A DNA stretch of 64,000 nt from NCBI GenBank assembly GCA_032622095.1, contig CP136065.1, positions 52,015,949 through 52,079,948 of the forward strand, in the 5' to 3' direction. A program made the position numbers and the translations under genes. Origin of the DNA: Siphonodentalium dalli (lineage: Eukaryota > Mollusca > Scaphopoda > Gadilida > Siphonodentaliidae). Positions within the stretch are counted from its first letter, which is position 1, and every line of letters begins with the position of its first letter. Positions 34,061 through 45,390 of the stretch are shown one piece after another. The notes beneath the pieces are model-generated. The model was given only the letters and a program-made list of their open reading frames with translations, was not told the DNA's origin and did not search any database.

Positions 34061-34676
34061 AGGAATAATACAGGTTTACGCACGTCATAGGAATAATACA
34101 GGTTTACGCACGTCATAGGAATAATACAGGTTTACGCACGTCGATGGAATAATACAGGTTTACGCACGTCGATGGAATAATACAGGTTTACGCACGTCGA
34201 TGGAATAATACAGGTTTACGCACGTCGATGGAATAATACAGGTTTACGCACGTCATAGGAATAATACAGGTTTACGCACGTCATAGGAATAATACAGGTT
34301 TACGCACGTCATAGGAATAATACAGGTTTACGCACGTCATAGGAATAATACAGGTTTACGCACGTCATAGGAATAATACAGGTTTACACACGTCATAGGA
34401 ATAATACAGGTTTACACACGTCATAGGAATAATACAGGTTTACGCACGTCATAGGAATAATACAGGTTTACGCACGTCATAGGAATAATACAGGTTTACG
34501 CACGTCATAGGAATAATACAGGTTTACGCACGTCATAGGAATAATACAGGTTTACTCACGTCATAGGAATAATACAGGTTTACGCACGTCATAGGAATAA
34601 TACAGGTTTACGCACGTCATAGGAATAATACAGGTTTACGCACGTCATAGGAATAATACAGGTTTACGCATGTCGA
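34061..34676 (+). repeat. 28-bp minisatellite, 22 units
   Basis: Unit AGGAATAATACAGGTTTACG + CACGTCAT repeated 22 times without spacers. A CGATGG variant is clustered in consecutive units near 34145-34235, and ACACACG for ACGCACG in two adjacent units near 34385-34425. Confidence 0.96.
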
Positions 34677-35567
34677 AGTAAGGTTGCCTTACTCTTTTAT
34701 AGCAGACTTTAAGCATAAATCACCTGCTCATCTTAATTCACCAATGACGGTAATAAAATGCCACAATTTTGAGAGTATTCCATAGAAAAGGTTAAATTTG
34801 TTCTGAACTCCCCAAGAATTGGCAACTGAAAGTATTATTTTATCACAATGATTACATAAATTTTCAAAAGAATACAAACTCATCCGACCTCGCAAAATCC
34901 AGTTCCGGTCTTCTCTAGACGTGAACAAACAGATCAAATGTGAGGTTATTTCTAATTACATGGCACATTCTGTGCACAATTTAACATAACAGTTAGATTA
35001 TATGACATCATTATGACCCCATGATATCACTCTTTCCATTAATGTGTTGATTTGTATGATACAGTCTATTAAAATTGATGAAAAATGTTGCCACAGGATC
35101 TGAGTGTAAAGTCCGCTAAAGAAGAGTAAGGCAACAGTACTCCGACTAGAAATCCACATGACATTTCTCTGAATGCATATATGTTGTCTCACCTGTATTT
35201 CGCTACAAATGTGACAAAGTATGGACCCATCATAGTGTTTGGGTCCAGAATCCACAAAGGGATAAGAATGTGATTTCATTATCAAAAAGTCCATTGTGGC
35301 TCAGTCAAAATTACTTCAGTCACAATCCTCATCTGTTCTGGTCATATTCAGAAAGCATGTTTGCAGATATATTGATGTTTTGTAGTGCAACGTATTTGGT
35401 GAGATGGGTGGGAGTTATTATCGATAATAAGCTGAAAGATTGGAGGTGATGAAGACAGTACATGGTATCAACATGCTTCGAATATGACAATTAAGAAGGC
35501 AAATGTAAGACATCTCACAGGAGTGTATGTCAAGCATCAAGAAATCTGACTTAACACTTTCTATATA
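34677..35567. other. Intronic, nothing recognised
   Basis: No supported gene or repeat; the ORFs at 34728-34937 and 34998-35294 have no domain. Confidence 0.45.
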
Positions 35568-35817
35568 TTAACCCTCTCATGACGGGAGCTGCACTGGTGC
35601 AGCATTTAAGACCCTGTGCCAGTGCATTCTCATATATATGCAAGTCTCCCACAGGAAGCCTCACAAGATAATGCACTGGTTTACAAGATCAAGGTAAATG
35701 TTATTAGGCCAATGCATTCTTATATAAATGCCAGGCACCCTATGGGCGACTCACATATATAATTATGAGAATGCATTAGCACAGGGTTTTCGATAAATTC
35801 TTTCATGGAAGGGTTAA
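35568..35817 (+). mobile_element. TTAA-2 element
   Basis: TTAACCCTCTCATGACGGGA to TCATGGAAGGGTTAA, TTAA at both ends (35568-35571, 35814-35817), degenerate hairpins inside. Confidence 0.8.
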
Positions 35818-36015
35818 CTACTCATTGAAGAATAGTCCCTTAGAAAATGTTGAACTTATTATCTGAACATTTCTCACCAATTAATAGAAATTATGTTTTC
35901 GTCTGTATGTCGTCTGCTTTTATTACTTGAACATCCCTCCAAATGAATAATAGACAACTCCAATGTAAACTTTTATAAATGGATGGGAGAATCCATTCGG
36001 TATAGAAAGGGTTAA
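35814..36015 (+). mobile_element. TTAA-3 element sharing a TTAA with its neighbour
   Basis: Starts at the TTAA that ends the TTAA-2 copy and ends AGAAAGGGTTAA. Contains AACTTATTATCTGAACATTT, TCGTCTGCTTTTAT and GAATCCATTCGGTATAGAAA as in the other TTAA-3 copies. Confidence 0.72.
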
Positions 36016-36334
36016 AAGTAAGTTAGCATCTTCAGAAACTGAGTGTTTTTTAAATTGATCAGTTTCCCGCGCGTGTGTATTAAAATAGCCTCATGTGATT
36101 GGATCATAAATGAGACCAGGGATCGGTGCTGTGAGAAGGCGTAAGTGCGGATGTGGTAGATGTTTGGCTCCAGTATTTAAAATTTGCCAGCGTCTAAATG
36201 AGCATAATATCTTGCATATGCTATTAAATAAAACATTGGCTGCATGGAAATAGAAAGTAAAAACAACAACTAGATCTATGCATCAATTTGGTGACATATC
36301 ACACAGAATGCCTTGTTGACAGAAATCTTACTGC
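36016..36334. other. Intronic, nothing recognised
   Basis: No supported feature. Confidence 0.45.
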
Positions 36335-36700
36335 ATTCATACACACAACAACATGAGTGTGTTAATGGGTTGATACGGCACAAGTGTTAGCACGGAAGGA
36401 TAGAACAAGAAGAGTAGCAATAGATCAACAAACCCATTAACACAAGTGTTGTTCTGTATTCATTACATGTCACCCGTCATAACACCTGTGCATTAAAAAT
36501 ACAGGCTTACAAGGTTTATTTAGGCACATACAGAGCTTGGGCTTGTCATGTGTGATGATGCTTTTATTTTAATGTTCCGGTTTCATGGTCGATGCGAAAG
36601 TCATGTATGTCATTTGACATCAACGTTCCATACGGTCCATACAGATTTGTAAATATGGAACAGCAATAACACTATACTTCTAGGAACAAGCGTGTAATAC
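36335..36700 (+). repeat. Dispersed repeat Disp-3, copy 1
   Basis: TTAATGGGTT…AACCCATTAACAC inverted pair at its left, then GTTTATTTAGGCACAT, TGTCATGTGTGATGATGC, CATACAGATTTGTAAATA and TTCTAGGAACAAG, all matched at 60310-60721. It ends 14 bp from the donor side of the next cadherin exon. Confidence 0.75.
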
Positions 36701-36714
36701 AAAATATTTCTTAC

Positions 36715-36798
36715 TGGTTTAGGAATACTCTTCCTCCTTCTGTGTGGCCGCTGACAGTGCTCAGGATGACTTCAGCTCCAAATATTGTACTCAGGTTC
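36715..36798 (-). CDS. Cadherin exon: membrane-adjacent domain, part 2
   Basis: 84 nt, phase 2 to 2, acceptor TTTCAATCAG and donor CA|GTAAGA. It encodes NLSTIFGAEVILSTVSGHT then EGGRVFLNQ. The L-S-x-I-x-G-A-x-V pattern fits the helix-strand unit of cadherin-23-type membrane-adjacent domains. Confidence 0.86.
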
Positions 36799-37391
36799 CT
36801 GATTGAAACGATAATTAAAATTGAAAGTTATAAATAAATATTTTGTTTAATCATCACAAGAGTTTTCACTTTTTTATTGTTGCATGGTGTTAATACTGAC
36901 CACACGATTTAACACCAAAGATATAATAGTGGTATTTGAAGAAACATTGAGCATTTATTTCTCTCAAAAATGACAACTGTATGGAATGTAGTGATTTTGA
37001 TGCACAAATAAATGCTCAATTCTACATTTATATGGTTTTTGTTGAATTGTGTAAGCATGGTTAACGTCACTCAACAATAAAAGAAGCAAAAACTCTTGCG
37101 TGATACCAATAAATGAAATAATGACATTTCTTCTTGTGTTCAAAGAGTGATTTTGTGCGACCATTTTCTCATAACATAAGCTTCATTTCTATTGACAACA
37201 CTATGATTGAATATCTAGTCTGCCTGAAATGACGTGGCAATATATAGAATTACTTAGAAATAGGCCAATTAATTTGTTTTTTAATTGGGCAGTGTAGAAA
37301 AAATACCCACTGAGAACGGGACATATAACTTCCGCGATCAGGATGTGGCACCCAACCGCATTCAACTGATTACATAGTGTGAGTAACTTAC
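36799..37391. other. Cadherin intron, nothing recognised
   Basis: No repeat family identified. The sequence around 36940-37020 includes two similar GAGCATTTATTT / AATGCTCAATT words. Confidence 0.45.
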
Positions 37392-37480
37392 CTCAAAATG
37401 ACATTCCTATTATCCTCAATTACTGATAAGGGTACTGGTGCCACTAAAACCACATTACTGATGTCAGTTATCAAAAAGAT
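37392..37480 (-). CDS. Cadherin exon: last repeat end and membrane-adjacent domain, part 1
   Basis: 89 nt, phase 0 to 2, acceptor CTTATTTCAG and donor AG|GTAAGT. It encodes IFLITDISNVVLVAPVPLSV then IEDNRNVIL. There is no DxNDN motif; the last repeat runs directly into the next domain. Confidence 0.86.
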
Positions 37481-37545
37481 CTGAAATAAGAATCAACATG
37501 ATAGTTAGTTCATAAATTCACGAGAAAGGCCATGCTTGCCATATA

Positions 37546-37758
37546 CAGTAATGCTCTAATTAATCGACCTCTTAACCAAAGCAGAATTATGGGTAACTTT
37601 TCAGGATTTAGTCGGAAATATGGCTTGTTGCCATTCATCGGAAAGCTCTCCCCGAGAGCTTTCCGATGAATGGCAACAAGCCATATTTCCGACTAAATCC
37701 TGAAAAGTTACCCATAATTCTGCTTTGGTTAAGAGGTCGATTAATTAGAGCATTACTG
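37546..37758. mobile_element. PalA palindromic MITE, most perfect copy
   Basis: 213 bp, TA|CAGTAATGC … GCATTACTG|TA. By eye the arms of about 105 nt are fully complementary around a 3-nt loop. It carries AACCAAAGCAG with CTGCTTTGGTT, where most copies have AACCACAGCAG with CTGCTGTGGTT. Confidence 0.92.
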
Positions 37759-37767
37759 TATGTTGCT

Positions 37768-38167
37768 TTAACCCTTTACCCAACAAACCGGCCAAAAACG
37801 GCCAAATAAAGCTGCAACAGCCTAAATTATCTTGGGTCTGTCTCAATAAAACCATACAAATATGGATATCATTGGAACCGGCTCATTGACCACATTGTGA
37901 TGGTTACAGTTATGCCCTGTGCCAATGCATTCTCTTATATATGCGAGTCGACCATAGGTCGCCTCGCGTATATAAGAGAACGCATTGGCCTAAAAAAAAT
38001 CTTTTTTTAACACTTTTTACCATTTTTTCTTACATTCTTTAACAATTTTATAATTTTTAATGTGTTAAGCCAATGCATTCTCTTATATATGCGAGGCGAC
38101 CTATGGTCGACTCGCATATATAAGAGAATGCATTGGCACAGGGCCGTTCTGTTGGGTAAAGGATTAA
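37768..38167 (+). mobile_element. TTAA-1 element, copy 4
   Basis: TTAACCCTTTACCCAACA … GTTGGGTAAAGGATTAA, TTAA on both sides, two hairpins with CCAATGCATTCTCTTATA cores. It starts 9 bp after the PalA copy. Confidence 0.88.
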
Positions 38168-38187
38168 CTCATTTGGGAGTGAATGGG

Positions 38188-38439
38188 TTAACCTTTATAC
38201 TAAAGCATCATTGAGGAGTAGTTATTCCATAGGAAATGTTCAGATAATAAGTTGAACTTCTCAATAATAAGTTGAACTTATTATCTAAACATTTTCCTCA
38301 ATAATAGGACTCCTCCAGTACTTTTATCTATCTGTTGTCTGCTTTTATCACCTTACAATCACTTCAAATGAACAATAGACCATTCCTATGTATACTTTTA
38401 TAACTGAATCAGAGAATCCATTTAATAGAGAAGGGTTAA
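38188..38439 (+). mobile_element. TTAA-3 element
   Basis: TTAACCTTTATACTAAAG to AGAGAAGGGTTAA with TTAA ends; AGATAATAAGTTGAACTT and its near inverse lie inside, with TGTTGTCTGCTTTTATC. Confidence 0.7.
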
Positions 38440-39933
38440 ACTAAATTCATGGTTTTTCACACACTGTCATTGAGCATATTTGCAAGCAAACTTTTAACAT
38501 CACCATCAGACCTGTTAAGTTTTGAAAATATCAATCTGGGAGATTCTTGCGGGAGGTATGACCAAATATGTTCATGTTCCAAAAATAATTTTTATGATGA
38601 AGATTACATAGTTATTATGAGTTTCTGTTTGTGTTTATTTTATAAATATATAGACCTAAATAAAATGGTAATGGATGTCCTGTTGGTAGTTGTAATAGAG
38701 CTGCTGTGAGTGGGAGATACCACCATTTATTGAAGAGAAAGAAGCAGACACTTTGTATAAACTAAGTGAAAATACTCAGAATTTCACCGGATACAGCCGG
38801 ATATGCGCGAAACTGAAAGTACAAAATCGGAATAAACTACAAAATGGACTCGTCTTACTGTTTAACCCCCAACAAAAATGCACACATTCCATAATTTATT
38901 AAAAAAATTTAAGAAGCAGAAACTTCGTTCAAAATAAGTAAAAACGAACCCAAGTTACAAAGGTTACACCCGGACATGAATGGGTGAAAACGAAAGTACA
39001 AAATGACCCGTCTTACAATTTTACCCGCAAACGGAATGTACATGTTCTGTTCGCAATGCATACCACTAATCTGTTACTAAGAACTGTTCATCAATGAGGG
39101 CTAATAATACAGCTGCACACTTGTGATTAAACATATTGTATACTATAATAACACCCTTTAAGTGTGTGGCTACACCAGAGTGTGAAAATCAATTAATATC
39201 AGTCTTCAATCAGAGGGAACATCAAAAGTGAATGTTGGTGAGTGGGTATTTACGGTACCGGAAATAAGGAAATCCCTGTCATTTGGTAAATCCCCGCAAT
39301 TTCACGAATTCGAAAAATAAGAAAACATCGTTTTTTTGGGGATTTGAATGCGGGTTTTTGCTGAATCCGGGAGATATTGGGGGTTATCTGTATTTGCGGA
39401 ATTGCCGTGGCAATCCGGGAGTCCCACAGACAATCCATGAAACTTAACAGTTCTGATCACCATTCACCATACATTTCACCATACATTTCATTTCATATCT
39501 CGGTTTCCTATTTGCATGGTTACACATTCAAATTAACTGTTTTCTAATTTGTACCAAACTACCAATCTAAAAGTATATAACCAATGTAACATTAACTGTT
39601 AGGTAAAGTAACCAGAATTAACCATTTGTAACCTATGTACCCATAGGCCTGAAATTAGTTCAGGGAAAATGCTTTCTAATTTGTACCCAATGTACCCTGG
39701 TACCTTACGATTTCTAAGAAAACAATAAAAGTAACCAATGTAACATTAACTGATATGTAAAGTAACCAGAAGTAACCATGGAATATGTTTTCTAAGTTTC
39801 TAAATTTGTGCTTCTGAAATGTACCCAATGTATCAGACATAACAATAGGGTACAAAAGTTCTGATATTTTGCTGCATACCAAAATTAGACATATCTAATA
39901 TTGGACTTATATTTAAATATGTTCTCAACTTAC
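38440..39933. other. Cadherin intron with degenerate short repeats
   Basis: 39480-39860 has repeated AAAGTAACCAGAA / CCAATGTAACATTAACTG words, an old local duplication. 38760-39010 has CCGGATA and AAGTACAAAAT words, also duplicated. No gene; the ORF at 38449-38709 has no domain. Confidence 0.5.
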
Positions 39934-40137
39934 TTTTACAGGGATGGTTTGAGACAAACCTCTGCCTTTGTCATCTGTTGCTTTTACTTTAATAGTGAAC
40001 TTGTCTTCGTTTACTGAGCTCATGTTGACTAGGGTAGATATCTTAGCAGTATCTTGGTTAATGGTGAAGAAGTCAGTGGCACCCTCTGGTATGTCGTAGT
40101 GAATTGTACCAAAAGACCCACTATCCTTGTCAGTGGC
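39934..40137 (-). CDS. Cadherin exon: body of the last cadherin repeat
   Basis: 204 nt, phase 0 to 0, acceptor TTCTTCCAG and donor AAA|GTAAGT. ATDKDSGSFGTIHYDIPEG is the classic A-x-D-x-D-S-G-x-x-G-x-I-x-Y signature; FFTINQDTAKISTL and KFTIKVKATDDKG complete the repeat (x-F-x-I-d-x-x-T-G and V-x-A-x-D). It joins in phase to the exon at 54644-54786 across a 14.5-kb intron. Confidence 0.95.
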
Positions 40138-42856
40138 CTGGAAGAAAAATTACAATAATGCTAGAGAGCAGTCCAATCTATCAGTTTATTTCTCATAACC
40201 TATACATAACATAGGTATGGAGACTACATAAGTGTACATAATTTTTACCTTCATATCAACAACAAACCTTTCACTCACAACATTTCTTTAGTGCATATTC
40301 GCCTTCATTTGGATTATTTTGCTAGAATATAACTCTTTGATTAGGGTCCCCTTTCCCCACAAGAAATTTCCCTTTGCATACAGGATACATCACTTTCGTA
40401 TATAAAATGTGAACTACCGGTAAACATCGCTTCAACAATGTGAAAACAAGTGAACGGTCAAGGCCGAAATATGTGGTCAAGATCAGTGTGATGTCGCATT
40501 TAAAATCCAGTACACTCAGGTACGTTAGAATATAGTGTGCTTGTGCATCCAAGGGTGAATTGACTCAGCACTTGGAGGATTCAACAAGAATGACTGGGGA
40601 CAGATAATTGACAATTTCAAGGCGATGACAGAAAGAATGTCTGACTTTTAAAGACATATCATGGACATGTTCGGGAGCGTGAATTTGATAAGTTAATACT
40701 CAGGTGCTATGCCAACATGGGGAATGTAGCATTCTACTAAAATCTCGAAAATATCAAAGAATTCGATCATACCACTCCATAGAAAACATTATCTGAACTA
40801 CACCCAACTGTAAATATTTACATCTCGATTCGCGACGAAACTATCGGCGATAATCTAACACAATTGATTTCGCCATCGAGAGTCATTGCATTTAATTAAT
40901 ATATCAGAATGACGGTGTGTATCGTCAATTTGAATTAATATTCATAACAACTTTGAGCAGGATTATTTCAATTTCTATCTGATTATCCTGCCAGAGGGTT
41001 TCACATCACTTTAAACGTCGCAAAAATGCCAAATGTTGTTTAGTCATAAATAATGTGCATCAATCAGGACATGCCGAGTGATTGTTAAATCTGATGACTG
41101 GGAAATCATCTATATTCAGAGCCACTGCATGTTGCACTTTGTTATATTGACTTTCCTTCTTCAATTTTCTCTTTTTTGGAATATTATTCAATGATGGTAT
41201 ATATGATGTTCACATTCGTTTAGGTTTTTATTTTAGAGAAATAACACTCAATATCTAAATCCCTACTTATCCCTTGAAGCCTAAATTTGTAACCATCATA
41301 AATTATATGCTAGTAGCTAGGTACCATATTCCTAATTTTGAAACTATAGAGAAATATGGGCAGCTCAAGTTTATTTGTGCATAGGACCATACCCACTAGA
41401 TTTTATAACCAGTCACGTTTAAATATGCAACAGACATTCTGGTTTCCTCAACCCTTGCAAGCAGCACCCCATCTGTAGATAAATTGACTCGATCATAGCA
41501 AGGGAGAGAATTCTATCATGTAGTTTGTACCGTGTTGACTGACGACACGACTCGACAAACCTCGATAAACTCTGTACAGTTCTTGGAGGTCAAGGGTCGA
41601 GGAATGCGGAAAGTGCGTGGCTATCGATCTGTCGATCAAATTTGTGAAATTGGGCTAGTCCATTGGGCACATCGTTTGAACTATGAGATAACCAGAGAAG
41701 AACTTTATAGAAGCCAGTTACATGTTTTCCCCTAGTCACAAGTAAAGGGGCCCCAACATTTTATCCCTAGCGGAAACCCTGTACAGAAGCAGTAATGCTT
41801 ACATATAGCCCAGTCGTTTAGGGTCAAAATTTAGCAAAATCGTGACATGTGCGCAGACCGGATTAAAGCATGAAAATTTGCCGATATGTAAAATGGGATA
41901 TGGGAAACAATTTTGGAGGGGGTGCCTGGGCTGCGTGCGGGTCATGGTTCATGAGAATTTCTGGTTTCCATGGTAACGGCATAAAATATTTGGGGAAAAG
42001 TGAAAAAAATGCCGCGGTTTGGAAACAATTAGACTTGTGTTTGAATAAATGATATGAACTCATAGTGCAATCAACGGTCCATCAAATGAACTGGGGCAAT
42101 ATGACATATAGGGTCAAGGTCAACCATTAAGGTCAAGGTCATTGAAAAAGTGTAATTTTTCTATCTATTTTTTATTGGTGGTCTCATATGCCGCCAACCC
42201 TAATGCCTTAAATGCTATCCCTTCATAAATGCACAAAAAATAGGGCGTCACCACCATGTTCAATTTGGTATATGATATACTTTATTTCATATGGTCATTG
42301 TTTACTTTTGATAACCTTAAGTTTAGATCATCACTTTTTTAGATAACACTTTTATGGTATGTGTGCAATTACGACCCGGACACTATGCTAAAGATAAATC
42401 AAGTGAATTTTAATTTTACCCTCACAAATAAACATTAAATATAGTCATACAAAGTAAATATAGAGCGATTGATTTGGGTTAATATTAGTATTAGAGTTTT
42501 CGGGTTGAGATGGTAATTTTAATACATAACATGTATCGTGTTGCCATGGCAACTGATAGCGAAAATATCGCAAAATTACCAATTTCGAATTAAAATGATA
42601 AGGCTTGCGAATAATTTATCAGAATTAATTCCACCAACAGGTCCTATATCAGAAATTCATTCACTTCGAAGAAAAAATATTGACTTATATGAACATAATT
42701 ATGGTTTCCATTCAGTTTTCTCGCTGTTATATATATATATATATTGTAAATGGCGAAAAAAATAGACGAAATGGCGAAAAAATTGCCCCCCAAATATGTC
42801 CAGACATGGTGGCGATTATAAACACACCAGCTTAATCCTCGGTCTAAGTATGATTA
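40138..42856. other. Giant cadherin intron, first part
   Basis: Disp-2 copy 3 lies at 40647-41014. 41860-42150 contains CATGAAAATTTGCCGATA, GGTTTCCATGGTAACGGC and AAGGTCAAGGTCA words; a related inverted stretch is at 52740-53100. A TA microsatellite lies at 42728-42744. ORFs here lack domains. Confidence 0.55.
40647..41014 (+). repeat. Dispersed repeat Disp-2, copy 3
   Basis: TTAAAGACATATCATGGACA … TTTCACATCACTTTAAAC matches the copies at 21160 and 32466. Confidence 0.72.
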
Positions 42857-43021
42857 GATCATCTCAACGAGTGTCTTCATAATTAAGACGGCCGGCGTGC
42901 GTCTTGTTTTGGGATTGATAAACTCTACTCACGAGCGCGGAGCGCAAGTGAGTTGGGTTTATCACTCCCAAACAAGACGCGCGCCGGTCATCTTAATTAT
43001 GAAGACACGAGTGAGATGATC
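42857..43021. repeat. 165-bp imperfect palindrome with CG-rich centre
   Basis: Arms GATCATCTCAACGAGTGTC… and …GACACGAGTGAGATGATC continue through CTTAATTATGAAGAC-type and CGGCGTGCGTCTTGTTT pairs to a centre ACTCACGAGCGCGGAGCGCA. I saw no second copy in the window. Confidence 0.85.
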
Positions 43022-45132
43022 TATCCAATTTAGACGATGTATTCATAAACCCAGTGATAACGGGACGATTAATTAAATTTGTTGCACGGGATTAATATGA
43101 ACCTGCCAGTTTACAAGTCATTCCATCGAAAGCAACCTCATGGACGGTCAACGGTGAAAATGCCCAATTCTGTGATAGTAGCTGGAACAAATATTTGAAG
43201 ATAAGAGAGCTGACCCATCTATATCAGACTTGCGGTGAGCAAAGTTATATTTAAAACGTATTTATAGGGATGTGTCTAGAATGTCTCCGTTGAGGTGTAA
43301 TTGGAATTTATAACTGCACCTCCTTTGAACAATGTCCTTAACTTGGGAAATTCTATTTGCACCCTCTATCCACCTGTTGGAAATTTCTAATAGCTAACCG
43401 GGCACAACTGTAAGGTTAGGAATTTCCAACTGATGCCAATTTAGTCACAACCAATTTCACACCACTATAAATAGTGGTTGAAATATTAAACTATGAAATC
43501 ATTTGCAACCTGTTTTCGATGAGAAATCTCCAACTGCATGACGGTGTGTCAGGGTTGAAACTTGTAACCAGTTGTTGAATATTTTTACCAAACTTTGGGG
43601 GGGGGGGGGGGGGGGGGGGGGCGCGTCACCGCATCCGTGCGTATATAGAACTCATTTCGTCAATGTTTTATAATGTTTCTCCAGCCGCAACATACATGTA
43701 AGTTGCATGAGGTGTGTGTGACCACTTACTATATTGTTCAGCCCAATAGCAGGACATTCTGCAAACATATGCTTTGTATTAATTTATGCGTGAGAAAACG
43801 AAGTGACATTGGCGAAATTAGTTCAATATACAGCTTTTTCATCGAAATTAGTTTTATTTTGTTCGACCTCCCCCCCCCCCCCCCCCCCCCCCATTTCCCC
43901 ATACCTAGAATGTCAATTGCAACAATTTTGTGATGTGGCTAAGACATTCGCGCTTGTGTTATGTAATTAAGCAATAAACAGACAATCTGATCGAGCGTGG
44001 GTACAACTCGCACCTACTATGTAATTGTCTTTGTTCAATGCTCGAATGTTGGTTTGTTGATTTATTGGTAAGACAACCCAAGCAAAGTGCCTTAGCCATT
44101 AAGAGTCATCAAAAGAACAAAAGAAAGTAAGGTCGGTATTGTCTAAATGCATCACGCGCAGCTAACGTCCGTACAACAAAAGCGTCATCACCTGGTGTTT
44201 GTTACACGACTCCATGTGATTGGAGCGATTAGTATTAGGTGTACATTGGTGTTGATTTCGTGTAGTGTCAATGGCAGACCCTTTGTGTTGTAATAAAAAC
44301 AACTTGTGAGTGGAGATCAGGGAAACACTTTAAGTGCCTCAGAGGTTTATATTGCGAGTCAAATTTCCAAATGAACTTCTTTCATTTGAAGTTTGATCCG
44401 TATTAATTCCAACATTTTACAAAACCAATCGATCTTTCCAACAAGCCGCAATTAAAAAATTGGGCTATCTCATTCCGGGGACGTAACTCGTGTGTCAACA
44501 GCCCAAGACACTTCCGGTAGAGTCTTGTGTACAATGGATACTGCTATTCTAGACTAATATCAGGGTTTTTACACTGTTATGTCAGCGAGTTTATGTGCGA
44601 AAATACCACCCTTTGTGGGAGTTGTGTGTGTTATTATATAAACAGTGATTGTTGTCCAATGATATAGCGGAAATGGTGATCATTAAACACGAAATATGAG
44701 TCGGTGAAACAATAGGCGCTAGATTGCCGCCGGGAACTGAGAAAATCGTATTCACGGTGAAAGGGTTTCTGTGTTTACTAAGCCCGAGGACAGAATATGC
44801 TAAGCCGAATTTATCGCATAGAGAACTATACAATGGAAACCATGAGCCATGTATATACATCTATTCACGATTTCACAATCTGTTCCAAATAAATACGACG
44901 ATTATACACTCAAAACAACTGAAGGAAGAACTGCGAAAATGAAATGGAAAACTGTCTGGTCGTAAACATGAACTAGTTGACCGGTATTAAAGTCGTTTTT
45001 GTTGCAAATATACTGAATAATATTATTTCCATTTGTAAAAATATTCACAATTTAAATGATTTTTCGAAGTTAAATGAAAAAGAGAGAATATTGAGTAAAA
45101 CATTTAATTTTGTTTGCAAAAATATATAAATT
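43022..45132. other. Giant intron with long G and C tracts
   Basis: 25 G at 43597-43621 and 23 C at 43870-43892. The sequence before the G tract (GAAATTTCTAATAG, TCCAACTG) resembles 14820-15260. 43900-45130 shows nothing supported; the ORFs at 43673-43933 and 44591-44942 have no domain. Confidence 0.6.
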
Positions 45133-45390
45133 TTCGCCAGAAAAATCAGACAAGAGCTCTTTATTACTACCATATCATGAATAGAATGAGCAACACTCTT
45201 TTCTGGTCCATGTCGTGCGAATGGCTGTTTTTGTTTGCATTTTTCAAATATATATATATACATCTTTTGTGGTTACATAATGCCCGTAGAAAGGTAGTTA
45301 AGATATGTATCGACCTATTCCGATACTGGGTAAAATTCAAAAGCTAACAATATTTTGTGTATGTTGAAGCGCAAACCGCCATGTGGCGTT
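45133..45390 (+). repeat. Dispersed repeat Disp-4, copy 1
   Basis: CGCCAGAAAAATCAGA, CTACCATATCATGAATAGA, CTCTTTTCTGGTCCATGTCG, GGTTACATAATGCCCGTAGA and GCAAACCGCCATGTGGC match 61611-61896. Confidence 0.75.

Noticed and set aside
34061-34676. Possible CRISPR array
   Set aside because: The 28-bp units are directly tandem with no unique spacers, and the genome is eukaryotic.
41532-41735. 67-residue ORF with mixed composition
   Set aside because: No recognisable domain and no clear splice sites; the cadherin model needs no exon here because phases match across the intron.
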